Shown: positions 40,314 to 51,955 of the stretch, piece after piece
Layout: each line of letters starts with the position of its first letter
Position numbering within the stretch: the first letter of the stretch is position 1
Source of the DNA: Stramonita haemastoma
Lineage: Eukaryota > Mollusca > Gastropoda > Neogastropoda > Muricidae
Direction of reading: 5' to 3'
DNA length: 52,500 bases
NCBI GenBank assembly: GCA_030674155.1
Contig: CM060324.1
Span: forward strand, 49,151,535-49,204,034
Program-made: the position numbers and the translations under genes
Notes under the pieces: generated by a model
What the model was told of the DNA's origin: nothing
The model's input: only the letters and a program-made list of their open reading frames with translations
The model's database searches: none

Positions 40314-40403
<90 letters not shown>
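40314..40403. repeat. (AG)n microsatellite
   Basis: About 44 AG units, then a short GAATT repeat. Confidence 0.97.
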
Positions 40404-40406
<3 letters not shown>

Positions 40407-41149
40407 GAATGAATTGAATTGAATTAATTTTAATTTCAGAAGGTGTTAAAGTAAGCATGACAATTGTCTTTTTACATCCAGCCTTCTAAAACAATAACAA
40501 AAAAGAGACAAAATCATAATAATGAGAAACTTTTTTTTTCGGGGGGGGGGGGGGGTTACACAACCTGATTCTTAATCATGCAATCATACATGTTTTCAAA
40601 TGATAGGCGTAAAGCTGAAGTAAATGAGAGAGGGGGAGGGGGGAGAGACAGACGGACAGACAGACACAGTCAGACACAACAGAGAGAATCGATGAACATT
40701 TTTTTTCACCAGGGCAATGAGTTTGCCTATCTATCCATGGGATAAAACACATTTTTGTGTTTTTAGATGAACGCGCGACTCCTCCCCCCACCATCCAAAA
40801 ACACAACAACAACAACAACAACAACAAAAACCCAAAAGCAAAAAGATCTCCCCCCCCCCCCCCTTTCCTATTTCGAGGACAACACAAAACAAAGAAAAGT
40901 TCTTTAAAAAAAAGAATGTTTGTATCATAAGATCTATCACAAAATGCATACACATGCACGCACACACGCACTCAATCTCATATTAAAACAGACTGATTAC
41001 TGCATTCTGCATATTAGGTACGACAAATGGATGCACTGTAGGGATAATTATACAATAAAAACTACTTTAAAATGTGAAATACGCAAGCTTCAGATTACTA
41101 CGCTTCAACTAACGAAACATTTGTATTTGACGTGAGTCTTTAACTTGGC

Positions 41150-41640
41150 ATTAGGCATTATAGTAGCAATAAAGACAGGAAATACAAACTATTGACAAGG
41201 TCAACTCATAGACAAAATACTGCTAGCATTTTTTATGCATTCTGGCAACGAGTTCCACAGAACTCCGGACTAGGAAAGGCTAGTTTTGTACATGTCAATC
41301 TTGGTTTCTGAATCAGTATAATTATTGTTCGTGTATTTTGACTGATTAAGGGGAAATCTTGCAGTCACAGTAGTTGGAGCAAGTTCGTTCATTATTCGAT
41401 ACATTGTAACAGCTTTATTGTATTCGAGCCGGTACTTTAAGGGGAGGGTATCTAGTTTAATGTAATCTTGAGTTGACAAGCTAGAAGATTTTAACAGTAC
41501 GAATTTAAGAGCTCTCTTGTGGATCCTTGAAAGAGGTTTTAAGTTATTACCACTGTTTAAATCATACAATGTTTAGGCATAATCAATGATAGATTGTATA
41601 TGCGCATGATAAAATTGTTTACGAGCATTGAGATCTAAAT
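41150..41640 (-). mobile_element. Decayed LINE C-terminal fragment
   Basis: Minus-strand reading: ARKQFYHAHIQSIIDYA, a stop, TLYDLNSGNNLKPLSRIHKR, ALKFVLLKSSSLSTQDYIKL, DTLPLKYRLEYNKAVTMYRI, MNELAP, then after another stop GVLWNSLPECIKN. This is the thumb-to-C-terminus pattern of a CR1/Rex-like non-LTR retrotransposon. Confidence 0.82.
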
Positions 41641-41649
41641 AGAAAGAGA

Positions 41650-41672
41650 GGGGGGGGGGGGGGGGGGGGGGG
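41650..41672. repeat. Poly-G run
   Basis: About 23 consecutive G. Confidence 0.95.
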
Positions 41673-41815
41673 ATGCTCGTTTGGTCACGTAAAGCAGTAT
41701 TTCAAAGATCGGTGTGTAAAGTTTAAGAGAATAAATGCCGTTTATATGTTTTTATGCAAATCAAATGTGGCTTCTAATTTTGATACTGTCTGTCTCCCTC
41801 AAATCTGTTTATCGG

Positions 41816-41945
41816 TGTGTGTGTTGTGTGTGTGTGTGTGTGTGTGTGTGGTATGTGTGTGTGTGTGCGTGCGGTGCGTGCGTGCTGTGTGTGTGCGTGT
41901 GTGTGTGTGTGTGTGCGTGCGTGCGTGCGTGGTGTGTGTGTGTGC
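41816..41945. repeat. (GT)n with GTGC interruptions
   Basis: About 130 bp of TG/GTGC repeats. Confidence 0.95.
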
Positions 41946-42117
41946 CTGTCAATTATCTATTTATGAAATGTATGACATATTTTAGACCTTTTTTTCCCAA
42001 TTGCAGCAAGAGTTGCATTATTCCAGTCCTCACTTCGATTTCCTTCACCTCGCCTCTTCCCGTAATCTATCAGATCATTAAAGCACCACTAAAATTTTTG
42101 AAACCAGCTTCCTCCAT

Positions 42118-42414
42118 TCCGGGGATGGGAAAGCTCAGTGGTCAGAGCACTCGCTTTCCCCCAACCAAGAACAGTATCCGAGCGTGGTTACCAATTGGAT
42201 GGGTGACCGTTTGCGCACCTTGGCTTCAGTACAGTCCCCCAGTTCACCAGCTGTAAATGGGTACCTGCCCTCCTTAGGGTCAGGGAAGGTAAAGCAGCGA
42301 GGGAGAGGAGATGGGCGCCGTCCTCACTATGCTGGCCCCTAGAAAAGTTGAGGTCTCTGACGCCTCCTCCCCTACGACCCATAGATTATGGGACACCTTT
42401 ACCGTTACCTTTTT
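42118..42414 (+). mobile_element. SINE family A, near full
   Basis: GGGATGGGAAAGCTCAGTGG, TCAGAGCACTCGCTTTCCCC, 5S-like GGTTACCAATTGG and TGGATGGGTGACC. Body AGGGTCAGGGAAGGTAAAGC, ending GATTATGGGACACCTTTACC. Confidence 0.92.
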
Positions 42415-42427
42415 TAAACACACAACA

Positions 42428-42450
42428 CTGTGTGTGTGTGTGTGTGTGGG

Positions 42451-42503
<53 letters not shown>

Positions 42504-42506
42504 GTG
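42428..42506. repeat. (GT)n microsatellite
   Basis: About 37 TG units. Confidence 0.96.
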
Positions 42507-42569
42507 TATGTTAGAGGGAATGTGCCAGAGGAAATGGATGACAACATTTACAAAACCACATACACACTG

Positions 42570-42945
42570 GTGTTGTGTTTGGACTGCAACCTTGAATTCG
42601 GAAATGGGGCTAAATCGATGGTGAGTGAAGGTCGCTTACGCAAGATCTCACCACTGGCAAACCTCAGAGCTCTAGCTGAAGAACGAAAGAAGAAGAAAAA
42701 TAATCAGTTCGAATTTCTATTTTACCGGTTAAGTCAGTGTCTGGACAACCAGCAGACATTGCGCCAGTCCAAGACAAAAGTTTTATCTTAGGAACTAGGG
42801 ATTATCTCTATGTTCCCCGAAGTCAAAATTGGCTACCTTAATGGTGGGTAAAAGATAAATCAAAAAACCCCTCCCCCCAAAAAAAACAACAACTGTCGCA
42901 TGGACAATTTTCACTTTTGGTGAACCTCGGAGCTGTAGCACATAA
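42570..42945 (+). mobile_element. Two family D copies in tandem orientation
   Basis: Copy 1 about 42585-42700 (GATGGTGAGTGAAGGTCGCT, TACGCAAGATCTCACCACTG, CAGAGCTCTAGCTGAAGAAC). Copy 2 about 42815-42945 (GAAGTCAAAATTGGCTACCT, TAATGGTGGGTAAAAG, TTTGGTGAACCTCGGAGCTG). Both end in A-rich tails. Confidence 0.8.
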
Positions 42946-43302
42946 ATGAAAAGAATTGTTTTTTTTGCTGGGGTGCATTAAGATGTGGATGACATGAAAT
43001 TTGCTGATCTCAACTCCCACAATGTGGGGGTCGTTTCTTTAGACAAGCGCGTTAGGCTCGTAACTGAAGTGTCAGAAGTTTATGAAGAGAAGACAACTGA
43101 TCTGGCTTGATGGAGAGACTCTCATTGCAGTTACCTCCCTGGTACTTACACAGGAAACTGGGCAACTCCACTTTCTTTTTTTCTTTCCTCTTGTCTGTCA
43201 GACCACAGCACAGGGGTAACGAAGCTTTGTGTGTTCCAGAATGGAGATCTAATGCTAATTTTTAAAAAAATCTTTCTATGACCGCCTGGCTCTTTTCAGT
43301 GT

Positions 43303-43338
43303 GTGTTTTGTGTGGTGTGTGTGTGTTGTGTGTGTGTG

Positions 43339-43390
<52 letters not shown>

Positions 43391-43391
43391 G

Positions 43392-43425
<34 letters not shown>

Positions 43426-43480
43426 CGAAGAGAAAGACAGAAGAATGAATGAATGAATGAATGAATGAATGAATGAATGA
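43303..43480. repeat. (GT)n, (GA)n, (GAAT)n compound microsatellite
   Basis: TG repeats to 43389, GAGACA steps to 43440, then about nine GAAT units to 43480. Confidence 0.95.
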
Positions 43481-43552
43481 TCTTTGTTTTTCAAGGCTAA
43501 CAGAGTAAGCATTCACATACTTTTTTTTTCATCCTGGCCCTTGCCTTGGTTA

Positions 43553-43875
43553 GGGAATAGCACCCCCCCCACCCCACCCACCCACCTTCTGGAAAATCTG
43601 TGCAGAAATTCCCTCTTTACTATCACTCTTTGCGGCCTCGTTCCTTTTCTTCCTGTCACCTCCTTCTTTGTCGATTTTTTCTGCCATTCTTGGTTCATTC
43701 TTTTGCCTTTTTTTTCTCCTAAAAAGACTTAATAACAATTCTCTCACATCCGAAGCCGGTGTGCTGGGCCTGACTTGTGAGGCGCTTAACAGCAGTGCAA
43801 CGCATTTGGCTCATAGGACTGACAACAATAACTGCTGTCTGAGCGTTATGAAGAAACAAAAAGCCAAAACAAAAC
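43553..43875 (+). mobile_element. Repeat family F, long copy
   Basis: GGGAATAGCACCCC, CACCTTCTGGAAAATCTGTG, CTTCCTGTCACCTCCTTCTT, GTGCTGGGCCTGACTTGTGA, GACAACAATAACTGCTGTCT and an A-rich tail. Colinear with 11930-12275. Confidence 0.85.
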
Positions 43876-43954
43876 AAAAAATAAATAAGAGGCCAGAATG
43901 ATACGGATTGGCCAGACTGACTCAAACATACCAAAAATTTCGCTACTGACAATC

Positions 43955-44800
43955 TTGAGCTGCTGCACCTCAGGGCATAATCTTACTCGCTGGCACTCAG
44001 GGCATAATCTTACTGCTGCTTGCAACCTCAGGGCATAATTCCCCTCCTAATCTTGCTGCTGCTGCACCTCAGGGCATAATCTTGCTGCTGCTGCACCTCA
44101 GGCATATCTTCTGCTGCTGCACCTCAGGGCATAATCTTACTGCTGCTGCACCTCAGGGCATAATCTTGCTCGCTGCACCTCAGGGCAAATCTTGTCTGCT
44201 GCACCTCAGGGCAGAATCTTGCTGCTGCACCTCAGGGCAGAATCTTGCTGCTGCACCTCGGCAGAATCTTGTGCTGCACCTCAGGCAGAATCTTGCTGCT
44301 GCACCTCAGGGCAGAATCTTGTGCTGCACCTCAGGCAGAATCTTGTGCTGCACTCAGGCAGAATGTTGCTGACTGCTATCACCTCACAGCAGAATCTTGC
44401 TGCTGCACCTCAGGCAGAATCTTGTCGCTGCACCTCAGGCAGAATCTTGTCGCTGCACCTCAGGGTATAATCTTGCTGCTGCACCTCAGGCAGAATCTTG
44501 TTGCTGCACCTCAGGCAGAATCTTGTTGCTGCACCTCAGGCAGAATCTTGTTGCTGCACCTCAGGGCAGAATCTTGTTGCTGCACCTCAGGCAGAATCTT
44601 GTTGCTGCACCTCAGGCAGAATCTTGTTGCTGCACCACAGGGCAGAATCTTGTTGCTGCACCTCAGGGCAGAATCTTGCTGCTGCACCTCAGGGCAGAAT
44701 CTCTTACTGCTGGCACTTCAGGGCAGAATCTTACTGCTGCACCTCAGGGCAGAATCTTGCTGCTGCTACACCCCAGGGCAGAATCTTACTGCTGCAGGCA
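43955..44800 (+). repeat. 26-bp minisatellite (about 30 units)
   Basis: Core CTGCTGCACCTCAGGGCAGA + ATCTTG. The 5' units carry GGGCATAATCTTACTG instead of GGGCAGAATCTTG, and many units lose a G or CT. Open frames here are repeat translations (LLHLRAESC style). It then runs into unique DNA at about 44800. Confidence 0.95.
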
Positions 44801-45300
44801 TCAGCTGTGCATGTGAGGTTGTGGCTCTGAAACCCACCATAGCCCTAAAACTGGACTTGGATGACCTGAAAGAAGAAAAATGCTGTTACACAAATGGACA
44901 CAGACAGGCGTTTTAAAAATAATGTCTTTGTTCAAGGTTTTCTGGTAAGAGAGAAGGAACGATCACAGATATGAGGCGAGGCATTAACCGGTATTTCGAC
45001 TGTACCATCTGTGTCTGTATGTAGGAGTTGGGCATCTTGAGATCACCATGAACATTGAATCATGCGAAAATATTGCATAATATATTTCTTTCCTTTACTT
45101 TTCATAGACTTTTTTTTTTTTTTACTTTTCATAGACTTATTCCTGTTGGGTTTTTTTTTTTTCCACAATACTCCTTTTAACAAATCAGTCTTTAAAAAAA
45201 AAAAATTGTGATTATCTGTCTTATCTGTCAATCTGTCTGCCATTCTGAAATACTTTTTTTTTTCAAAGGTCAAATGTGCTCTGCTTAAAGGTTAGACTGA
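44801..45300. other. Non-coding DNA, nothing recognised
   Basis: Mixed DNA with poly-T runs near 45112 and 45152. TTTACTTTTCATAGACTT occurs twice (45095 and 45123), a short tandem duplication. Confidence 0.5.
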
Positions 45301-46240
45301 CTCCAAGGGTAGACTAATGTCTCCATGCCCCCCCCTCCCCCTCCCTCTCTCCCTCCTTCTCAAGGCAAGCAAGCGACAGACCCTGTTCACTAGTTCAGAA
45401 CAGACAAGTTGGCATAGTTGGTCGGGCATGGCCCCGGCTAGATCAATGCAGAAAAGCCCTTTAGAAAAGTGCACACACACTGAAAAAAAAACCACACTAA
45501 AAAACCCAACCAAAAAAAACCCACCCCGTTTTCTTTACAAACGCACTCTGTGTACGACACCACTTAGCTTTTGAAAATTTAATGTCTCCCTTCCCTAGCC
45601 GCGCACTCTGGACAAGTTGTCGTCCTTTTTGTTGGGGGGCGCTGTTGCCCTTCGCCCTTTTCTTGGCAGGGAGTTCATTATGAAGTCCTCACTACCCCCT
45701 CCCTCTCCCTCTACCTCCTCCCTCCCCCTCCCCCTCTCTCCCCTTGCCTTCCTTCAGGCCTTCATTTGACAGACTGAGGTGTACGTCAACTCTCTTTCAG
45801 GCGGCCCCAACACCCCCCCCCCCCCCTGCCCCTGCCTGTGCCTTTCAACACAACGCCACTGACACAGGGGGAGATAACTGGCACTACTTGCACGTTCGGG
45901 AGGCAGTAAAACAGCAGGCGCAGGGACCATAACTTGCCCTAATGGCTTGCCAACATAGGTGGGGCCTGCTTTTGAAGAGGGATGGAAGACAGAGGAGGGG
46001 GGGGGGGTGGACAGAATGGGTTAAAAGCACAATCGGATGTCTATATATTGGGAGGGTTTGGGGTTTTTTTGTTGTTGTTTTGTTTGTGTGTGTGTGTCTG
46101 AATGTTCACTGGTTTGTGAACAAAGGGAAGTGACAAAGACTCTGCAAGCCCTCTTCTCTGTCTGTCTGTATGTGTGTGTCTTTGTCTGTCTGTATGTCTG
46201 TGTGTCTTCTGCTGTGTCTGTTGTCTGTCGTCTGTCTTCT
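45301..46240. other. Non-coding DNA with C-rich runs
   Basis: C/T-rich stretches at 45328-45358, 45690-45750 and 45812-45828. No gene was recognised. Confidence 0.45.
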
Positions 46241-46244
46241 CTCT

Positions 46245-46247
<3 letters not shown>

Positions 46248-46343
<96 letters not shown>

Positions 46344-46348
46344 CTCTC
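46248..46348. repeat. (CT)n microsatellite
   Basis: About 48 CT units, preceded by a CTGT-rich run. Confidence 0.97.
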
Positions 46349-46899
46349 TGTGTCTCGTGCCTGTAGGCAGGTGTGTGTGCATGTGTGTGCGCCTTGCCAA
46401 TTCATTTTTTGTACCTTTTTTACCCATGGAGTTGCATTGCTTGGTTTATTTCTAAAGCTGTGACATAATCTTCAGCATTAGGCTATATTCACAACAGACA
46501 GCTGCATGCACAATGGGTTAAAAGCACATGCTTTCAAGCCTTAAAAAATTTTGAATGGTATTCTGATACTCATCTAAAAACTTTTTTTATTTAAAAAGAA
46601 AAAGAAAAAAGTCTAAACTGCTTTGTGTTTTTAACCAGGCACTGCACTATAACTTTTTCTTAAACAAAGTTTCTCATTTGTGTTTGTTTGTTTGTATGTA
46701 TGTATGTTTTGTATATATATATATATAACATAGTTTTCCTTAATGTCTGGACCAAGTTTACTCGTTTGTTTGACTGCTTTAATGTTTATTTTGTAAGGCA
46801 AAGGTTTTGTTTTTTTATTTTCAGTTAACGTCAGGCTTTGAACACTCAAAAGCTGCACAACAGTATACACCTTGTGTCAGCACAATCTATAGAGGGGGG

Positions 46900-47165
46900 G
46901 GGGGGGTGGCTTAGTGGTTAGAGCTTGAATTGGTGATCTAACAGCTCAGAGTCAAGCCATCACCCAGGCGCCAGCTGGGAATATTCTCTTGTAGGTACCA
47001 CCAGTACCGACTCCACTCCCCCTGAAAGTCTTTCAGATGAAACCATAAACCGAGGTGTCGTGTGGAGCACACGCAGAAATCTTATGCACACTTTGAAAAA
47101 CCCCGTTCCCGTCTTTTGGAAGAAAGGCCATTGTGTGCATGTAAGAATGGATGACAAAATTCAAC
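46900..47165 (+). mobile_element. SINE family B with tRNA-like head
   Basis: GTGGCTTAGTGGTTAGAGCT (box A-like), CCAGTACCGACTCCACTCCC, CAGATGAAACCATAAACCGA, GAAAGGCCATTGTGTGCATG and ATGGATGACAAAATT. Followed by a CAACAACAACA tail. Confidence 0.85.
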
Positions 47166-47289
47166 AGAAAAACAACAACAACAACACATGCACATTAGTG
47201 TTGTGTTTAGCGAGCTGTACACTGGTGGTGTGTTTAGACACCTTCACCCTGTCGATCTCATTTCTTTTTTTTTCCTTCTTTTTTTTTTT

Positions 47290-47395
47290 GTTCCTGGATA
47301 GAGCTCTGCAGTTCACCAATGGTGAAATTTCGCGCATACAACCGTTTTTTTGCCCACCATGAAGGTAGCCACATTCCGACATCGGGGATCACCTT
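47290..47395 (-). mobile_element. SINE family D, 3' part
   Basis: AGTTCACCAATGGTGAAATT, GCCCACCATGAAGGTAGCCA and CATTCCGACATCGGGGATCA match family D, behind a poly-T run. Confidence 0.88.
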
Positions 47396-48345
47396 TTTTC
47401 AAAACTAGTACACATAACTAATCTGCCATTTTGATTGACTTTGCCACACGTCTGATCTCTTACTTTTTGTATTGGGGGGGAGGGGAGGAAGGGGGTTGTG
47501 GTTTTTTTTTCATATTCTTATAGCAGCAAAAAAAAGATCCTGATTATTGGCTCTAAGTAGGCTTTCTCCCCCCCCCCCCAAAAAAAAAAAAAAAAGCAAT
47601 ATTGCCAGAACTTTTGGTACCACAAATCAAAGTAGGCCTGCCTACATGAACTCATTTTCACGTAGTCCTGTTGACCTGAGCTCTGAACATGCCCCTTCTG
47701 TCTTCTTTGTTTAACCGGGCAAAGCTGCGTGCAAAATGCTAGTTCCGGGCAGGCAAGATTCAAATTATCAGCTTAAAGGCGTATCAATCAAACTGCCATG
47801 GAGTCAGTCAGTCATAACCCCCACGCTTCTTTCACCATTACTGCTGGAGTGCCCTCTAACGCCTGAAGCAAACTCCATAATATTATCACCGCTGAATTTC
47901 TACTACCTGTCAGTATTCAGCTAGCTCCGACCCCAAGCTTAGCCCTTTAACTCCCTCCTGCCCAGCATCCATGAGAATGTCTGACAATGACTTGCCGACA
48001 CCACGCCGACAAACACGGCAGGCAGGCTAGTTAAACTCCCATTCCACGCACGCACACAGGTTCTGAAACGGACACAGTTCGTTAACTTTGAGAGTGGATG
48101 CCTCCAAAGACCTGACTACACTCTACCATAAAGTTTGAAGTCGGATATTGGGTCGGATTTCCCTTACCATCCCAGAGATCAAAGAGAACAAAGGGGTGTT
48201 ATAGTAGCTCAGGCACTGTGACTGATCTTGGGGTGAAAACAGGGATAACAGGTCTGTCACACCATGAGAAGACCAAACTGGCAGGGGCTCTTTGCTGTTG
48301 TTAAAAAAATGGCTTCCTGAGCATTTCAATGTTTTCTTCCACAAG
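47396..48345. other. Non-coding DNA, nothing recognised
   Basis: Poly-C and poly-A runs at 47570-47595. The rest looks unique, with no supported open frame. Confidence 0.45.
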
Positions 48346-48347
48346 TT

Positions 48348-48379
48348 GTTGTTGTTGTTGTTGTTGTTGTTGTGTTGTG

Positions 48380-48441
<62 letters not shown>

Positions 48442-48458
48442 TAGTTGCTGTTGTTGTT
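48348..48458. repeat. (GTT)n-(GCT)n trinucleotide repeat
   Basis: About nine GTT units, a GTGTTGTGTG break, about 18 perfect GCT units (48384-48438), then GTT/GCT mixed. The minus strand reads polyglutamine, but the surrounding frame has no other gene sign. Confidence 0.95.
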
Positions 48459-48545
48459 TCCCCCCGCAAATTAAGATGTCAGTTTTATAAAATATAAAAC
48501 CCCTCAAAAGTAACGACCCACTACTCCTTCAGCTTTTAAGCGACT

Positions 48546-49080
48546 TTTTGAAAGATCACTTTAAAACAGAACTCTCTGCCTAAACAAACAGCGTGTTTGG
48601 TTAACCACTGCTGAACAACAAACCAGAATCCCATTATTGAACATACTCACACCTACGCATCAGACAACATTCAGCGCCATAGACTTATCACAAACACAAC
48701 CAGCTTCTGGTTGGTGGTAAGGTAAAGGTAAAGGTGTCCCATAACCTATGTGGTCATTGGGGAGCAAGATGTCAGAGACCTCAGCTTCTGGTTGGTAGTA
48801 AGGTAAAGGTGTCCCATAACCTATGTGGTCGTTTTGAAAGATCACTTTATAAAAAGTAATGTCTCATACCTATTTCAAAGCAGCGTGTTTGAGACCACTG
48901 CTGAATAAGAAACAGAATCCCATTATCGAATCATAACTCAGACCTAGCATCAGAAAGACATTCAGCCCATAGACCTGTTCAAAACAAACCCAGCTTCTGG
49001 TTGTGGTAAAGTAAAGGCTAAGGTGTCCCATAACCTAAGTGGTCATTAGGGGAGCAAGTGTCAGAGACCTCAGCTTCTGG
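48546..49080 (-). repeat. ~270-bp tandem duplication including SINE family A tails
   Basis: TTTTTGAAAGATCACTTTA at 48546 and 48832 begins two diverged copies. Both contain CAGCGTGTTTG, CCACTGCTGAA, CAGAATCCCATTAT and CCAGCTTCTGGTTG, and both end in the family A 3' end (reverse orientation). Confidence 0.85.
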
Positions 49081-49240
49081 TTGGTAGTAAAGGTAAAGGT
49101 GTCCCATAACCTATGTAGTCGTAGGGGAGCAAGGTGTCAAGACCTCAGCTTCTGGTTAGTGGTAAGGTAAAGGTAAAGGTGTCACATAACCTATGTGGTC
49201 GTAGGGGAGCGAGATGTCAGAGACCTCAGCTTCTTGATGG
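48719..49240 (-). repeat. SINE family A 3' ends, about five tandem copies
   Basis: GGTGTCCCATAACCTATGTG, GTCGTAGGGGAGCAAGGTGT, CAGAGACCTCAGCTTCTGGT and TGGTAGTAAGGTAAA recur near 48733, 48808, 49020, 49098 and 49178. The 5' tRNA/5S part is absent, so only the element's last 65-75 bp is amplified. Confidence 0.88.
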
Positions 49241-49339
49241 TGACTGTTCATTTTTTAATTAATGACGATATGCAGGTAGCTGGCCTGATGGACTGGGTGG
49301 TTGTTGACCACTGCCGCTTGGTTGTCTGCCTGGTCAGTG

Positions 49340-49765
49340 TGCAGGTAGAGATTATCTCCATGGGAATTACCTGGATGGGGATTTTTCTGGCTGGGGATTA
49401 TTATCTGGATGGGATTTTGGGGGGATTGAGACTTATCTTTGATGGGAATTTTTGATGGGCAGAGATTATATCTGGATGGGGACAATTATCTGATGGGGAT
49501 TTATTATCTGGAGCAGATTATCATCTGGATGGGGATCATCATGTGGATGCGAATTATCGTCTGGATGGCGATTATTATCTAGTGAGATTATTATGTGGAG
49601 GGGATTATCATCTGGATGGGGATTATCACTGGTGGGGATATCATCTGGATGGGGATTATTGTCTGGATGGAGATTATATCATCTAGATGGAGATTATCAT
49701 CTGGATGGGAATTATTATCTGGAGGGGGATTATTTTGTGGGTGGGGTTGACCTGGATGGCAGCCA
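49340..49765 (+). repeat. ~18-20 bp GGATGGGGATTATCATCT minisatellite
   Basis: Units of (TCTGGATGGGGATTATTA) repeat about 20 times with drift. The 5' part is more diverged (ATTACCTGGATGGGGATTTT). Confidence 0.92.
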
Positions 49766-49954
49766 TCTTGGGTGTCGATTGACTGGATGGTCATTGTCCA
49801 GGTGGGAGTACGTTGTGGATATTGACCAGGTGACTTGGTGGTCAGCAGTGGGTCAGCAGATTGGATTCCAGTGCAGTGTCCATGTTAAGACTGTACAGTC
49901 ATTAATTCTGGCGACCTATTCAACAGCTTCAGTGATTTCGTCTACGTTTAAAAC

Positions 49955-50085
49955 TTCACGAGCTTAATCTCCCTAATCTAAAACCTGATGTGCATAATCT
50001 CCATAATTTAAAATCTAATGTACATAATCTCCATAATTAAAATCCGATGTGCATAATCTCCGTAATTAAAAAATATCATGATGTA
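49955..50085 (+). repeat. ~35-bp short tandem repeat
   Basis: TAATCTCC(C/A)TAAT(C)TAAAA(C/T)CTGATGTGCA recurs about four times. Confidence 0.85.
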
Positions 50086-50099
50086 TTATCCAACCTTAC

Positions 50100-50780
50100 A
50101 CAAAGCCATATTACAGGTGACTCCAAACACAGCCCCCCGAATGATCCTGCCCCCCTCCTCCCCCCCCTCCTCCCTCCCCTTATCTCTCCTCCAGCTGTGA
50201 GCTAAGCTCAGGTAACTCTTGCCTTCCCAGCCATACCATCTGGCTCAGAGGAAGATTACAATCTGCTCGGAAGACTTCAAGTTTCCTAACACCGTTCTTT
50301 TTTTTCTTCCTGGGGAAAAGGTGCGGTGCGAATCTGCTGCCATGCCTCTCTTGCAACCGGAGCCAAACACCGGATGAAACGAAATGCTGAGAAAACATGG
50401 CCCCCTGCCCAATGTGGGGGGATGAGCGGGAATTAAGAGCTCTTCCCCTTCCTGTCTGCGGGTCATGACGTGTTGATTCAAGATGGCGACTTTGATTCCC
50501 CAGAGAAGGCGGGGAGATCTAAAGGAGTGATGGAGAGAGGCGATAAGGGGCCGCTATCGCCGCGACTTTTCGCCACCATCTGCATTCCGCCACTAATCTC
50601 GGTCGTTTAACCTTTGACTTACCATGCGGAATAAGCCATCTCTCACCATCCTCACCCAGTCCTCCCTCTTCCTTACTACTCCCACCTTCACCCCTCAGAG
50701 AGTGTAGTGAGGGTAGGTAAGGATGGGGGTGGATAGGACAGGGAATCATCGGGGGAGAATTATGAACGAATAACTTGCCT
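50100..50780. promoter_or_regulatory. GC-richer island with AAGATGGCGAC motif
   Basis: Composition rises above the surroundings. A YY1-like CAAGATGGCGAC lies at about 50480, with GCGATAAGGGGCCGCTATCG nearby. It may be a promoter or first-exon region, but the ATG frame is only 14 codons long and no protein was recognised. Confidence 0.3.
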
Positions 50781-51039
50781 TTGAAGTGAAAGTTAACGTG
50801 TATATAATATCAAGGTGTGTCTGCATGCAGAGGGGTGAGAGATTCAAGGCAGCTTTACTACCTCGAGGAGAGAAATTCTGGCAGTTGCCGTTGCAGCACC
50901 AGTGAAAATAAGACAATGACAAAATTCAGAACACCGAAACATTGCAAATAAACACTTATCAAATCTCTTAACACAGTGATATGGATTCTCTGCAATTGTA
51001 GAAGCTCACATTCCTAGATATTGGAGACAGAAAAGCACA

Positions 51040-51185
51040 CTCTTAAAAAGATAACAATTCTCTGTTATGCGGATGCGCTGGGCCTGATTTGTCAGGCACT
51101 TAACGGCTGCGTGACGGCATTTTCGTTCTTATAGTAGACAAAAATAGTTGCTGTCTGAACGTTTGACGAAGAAGAAAAGGTAAAA
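51040..51185 (+). mobile_element. Repeat family F, 3' part
   Basis: AAGATAACAATTCTCTGTTA, GCGCTGGGCCTGATTTGTCA, GGCACTTAACGGC, AATAGTTGCTGTCTGAACGT and GACGAAGAAGAAAA. Confidence 0.85.
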
Positions 51186-51356
51186 ATGAGTATTGTTAAG
51201 AGCTGCAGATATATAGCCACTCAACACTGCTTGATTAGGTATTGCAAGATTTTGAAGCACCAATCCATTTAAAAATTGCTGTTATGATTTGATCTAAGTG
51301 TGCAAAACTTACCATACACAAACCCCACATACATATGACCATGCACATGCGCACAT

Positions 51357-51431
51357 ATATACACCCACACCCACACCCACATCCACACCCACCCCCACAC
51401 CCACCCACCACACACACACACACACATACAC

Positions 51432-51511
<80 letters not shown>
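51357..51511. repeat. (CCACAC)n and (CA)n tract
   Basis: CCACACCCACACC steps, then about 40 CA units. Confidence 0.96.
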
Positions 51512-51515
<4 letters not shown>

Positions 51516-51844
51516 AACAAGTGTAGATTCTCACCCCCTTTCTTCCCCCAATCCACTCACCAGTAAAGCATTAGCGGCATACAATGCGAGTGATGTGATA
51601 GACTGGTTATTTCCCTCAAAATATTTTCAAGAGATTGTTTTCCAGTGCGGGTTTTATCCTCACACACTTAGAAAATCGGCCCTAAGTCATTAAATCCAAA
51701 AACGTATGTACTTTTCACATGTAGATAAATTTCCATTTCCCCCTAATTTTTTTCCGGAATAGAACGCACCCCTTTTTACTACTTTATCAATCCAATCATT
51801 GTCATGAAGACTAACAAGAGAGAGCACCGAACATAAATTATCGT

Positions 51845-51955
51845 TTGAGGAGTTGGGCGCCGCCCTCAATATGCTGGCCCCTAGAAAAGCTGAGGTCTGT
51901 GATGCCTCCCTCCCCTACGACCGTCTAGGTTATGGGACACCTTTTCCTACCTTTT
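51845..51955 (+). mobile_element. SINE family A, 3' part
   Basis: GGGCGCCGCCCTCAATATGC, TGGCCCCTAGAAAAGCTGAG, TCCCCTACGACCGTCTAGGT and TATGGGACACCTTTTCC. 5'-truncated. Confidence 0.9.

Noticed and set aside
43955..44800. CRISPR-like or repeat-protein reading of the 26-bp array
   Set aside because: Repeats are directly adjacent with no unique spacers, drift in length, and lie in animal DNA. All frames are open only because of the repeat.
44245..44916. A 223-codon cysteine/leucine-rich frame
   Set aside because: It is minisatellite translation that runs on for about 40 codons into unrelated DNA without coding signs.
48301..48507. A polyglutamine protein on the minus strand
   Set aside because: The frame is almost wholly the CAG/CAA repeat. 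The few flanking residues show no domain or splice signals.
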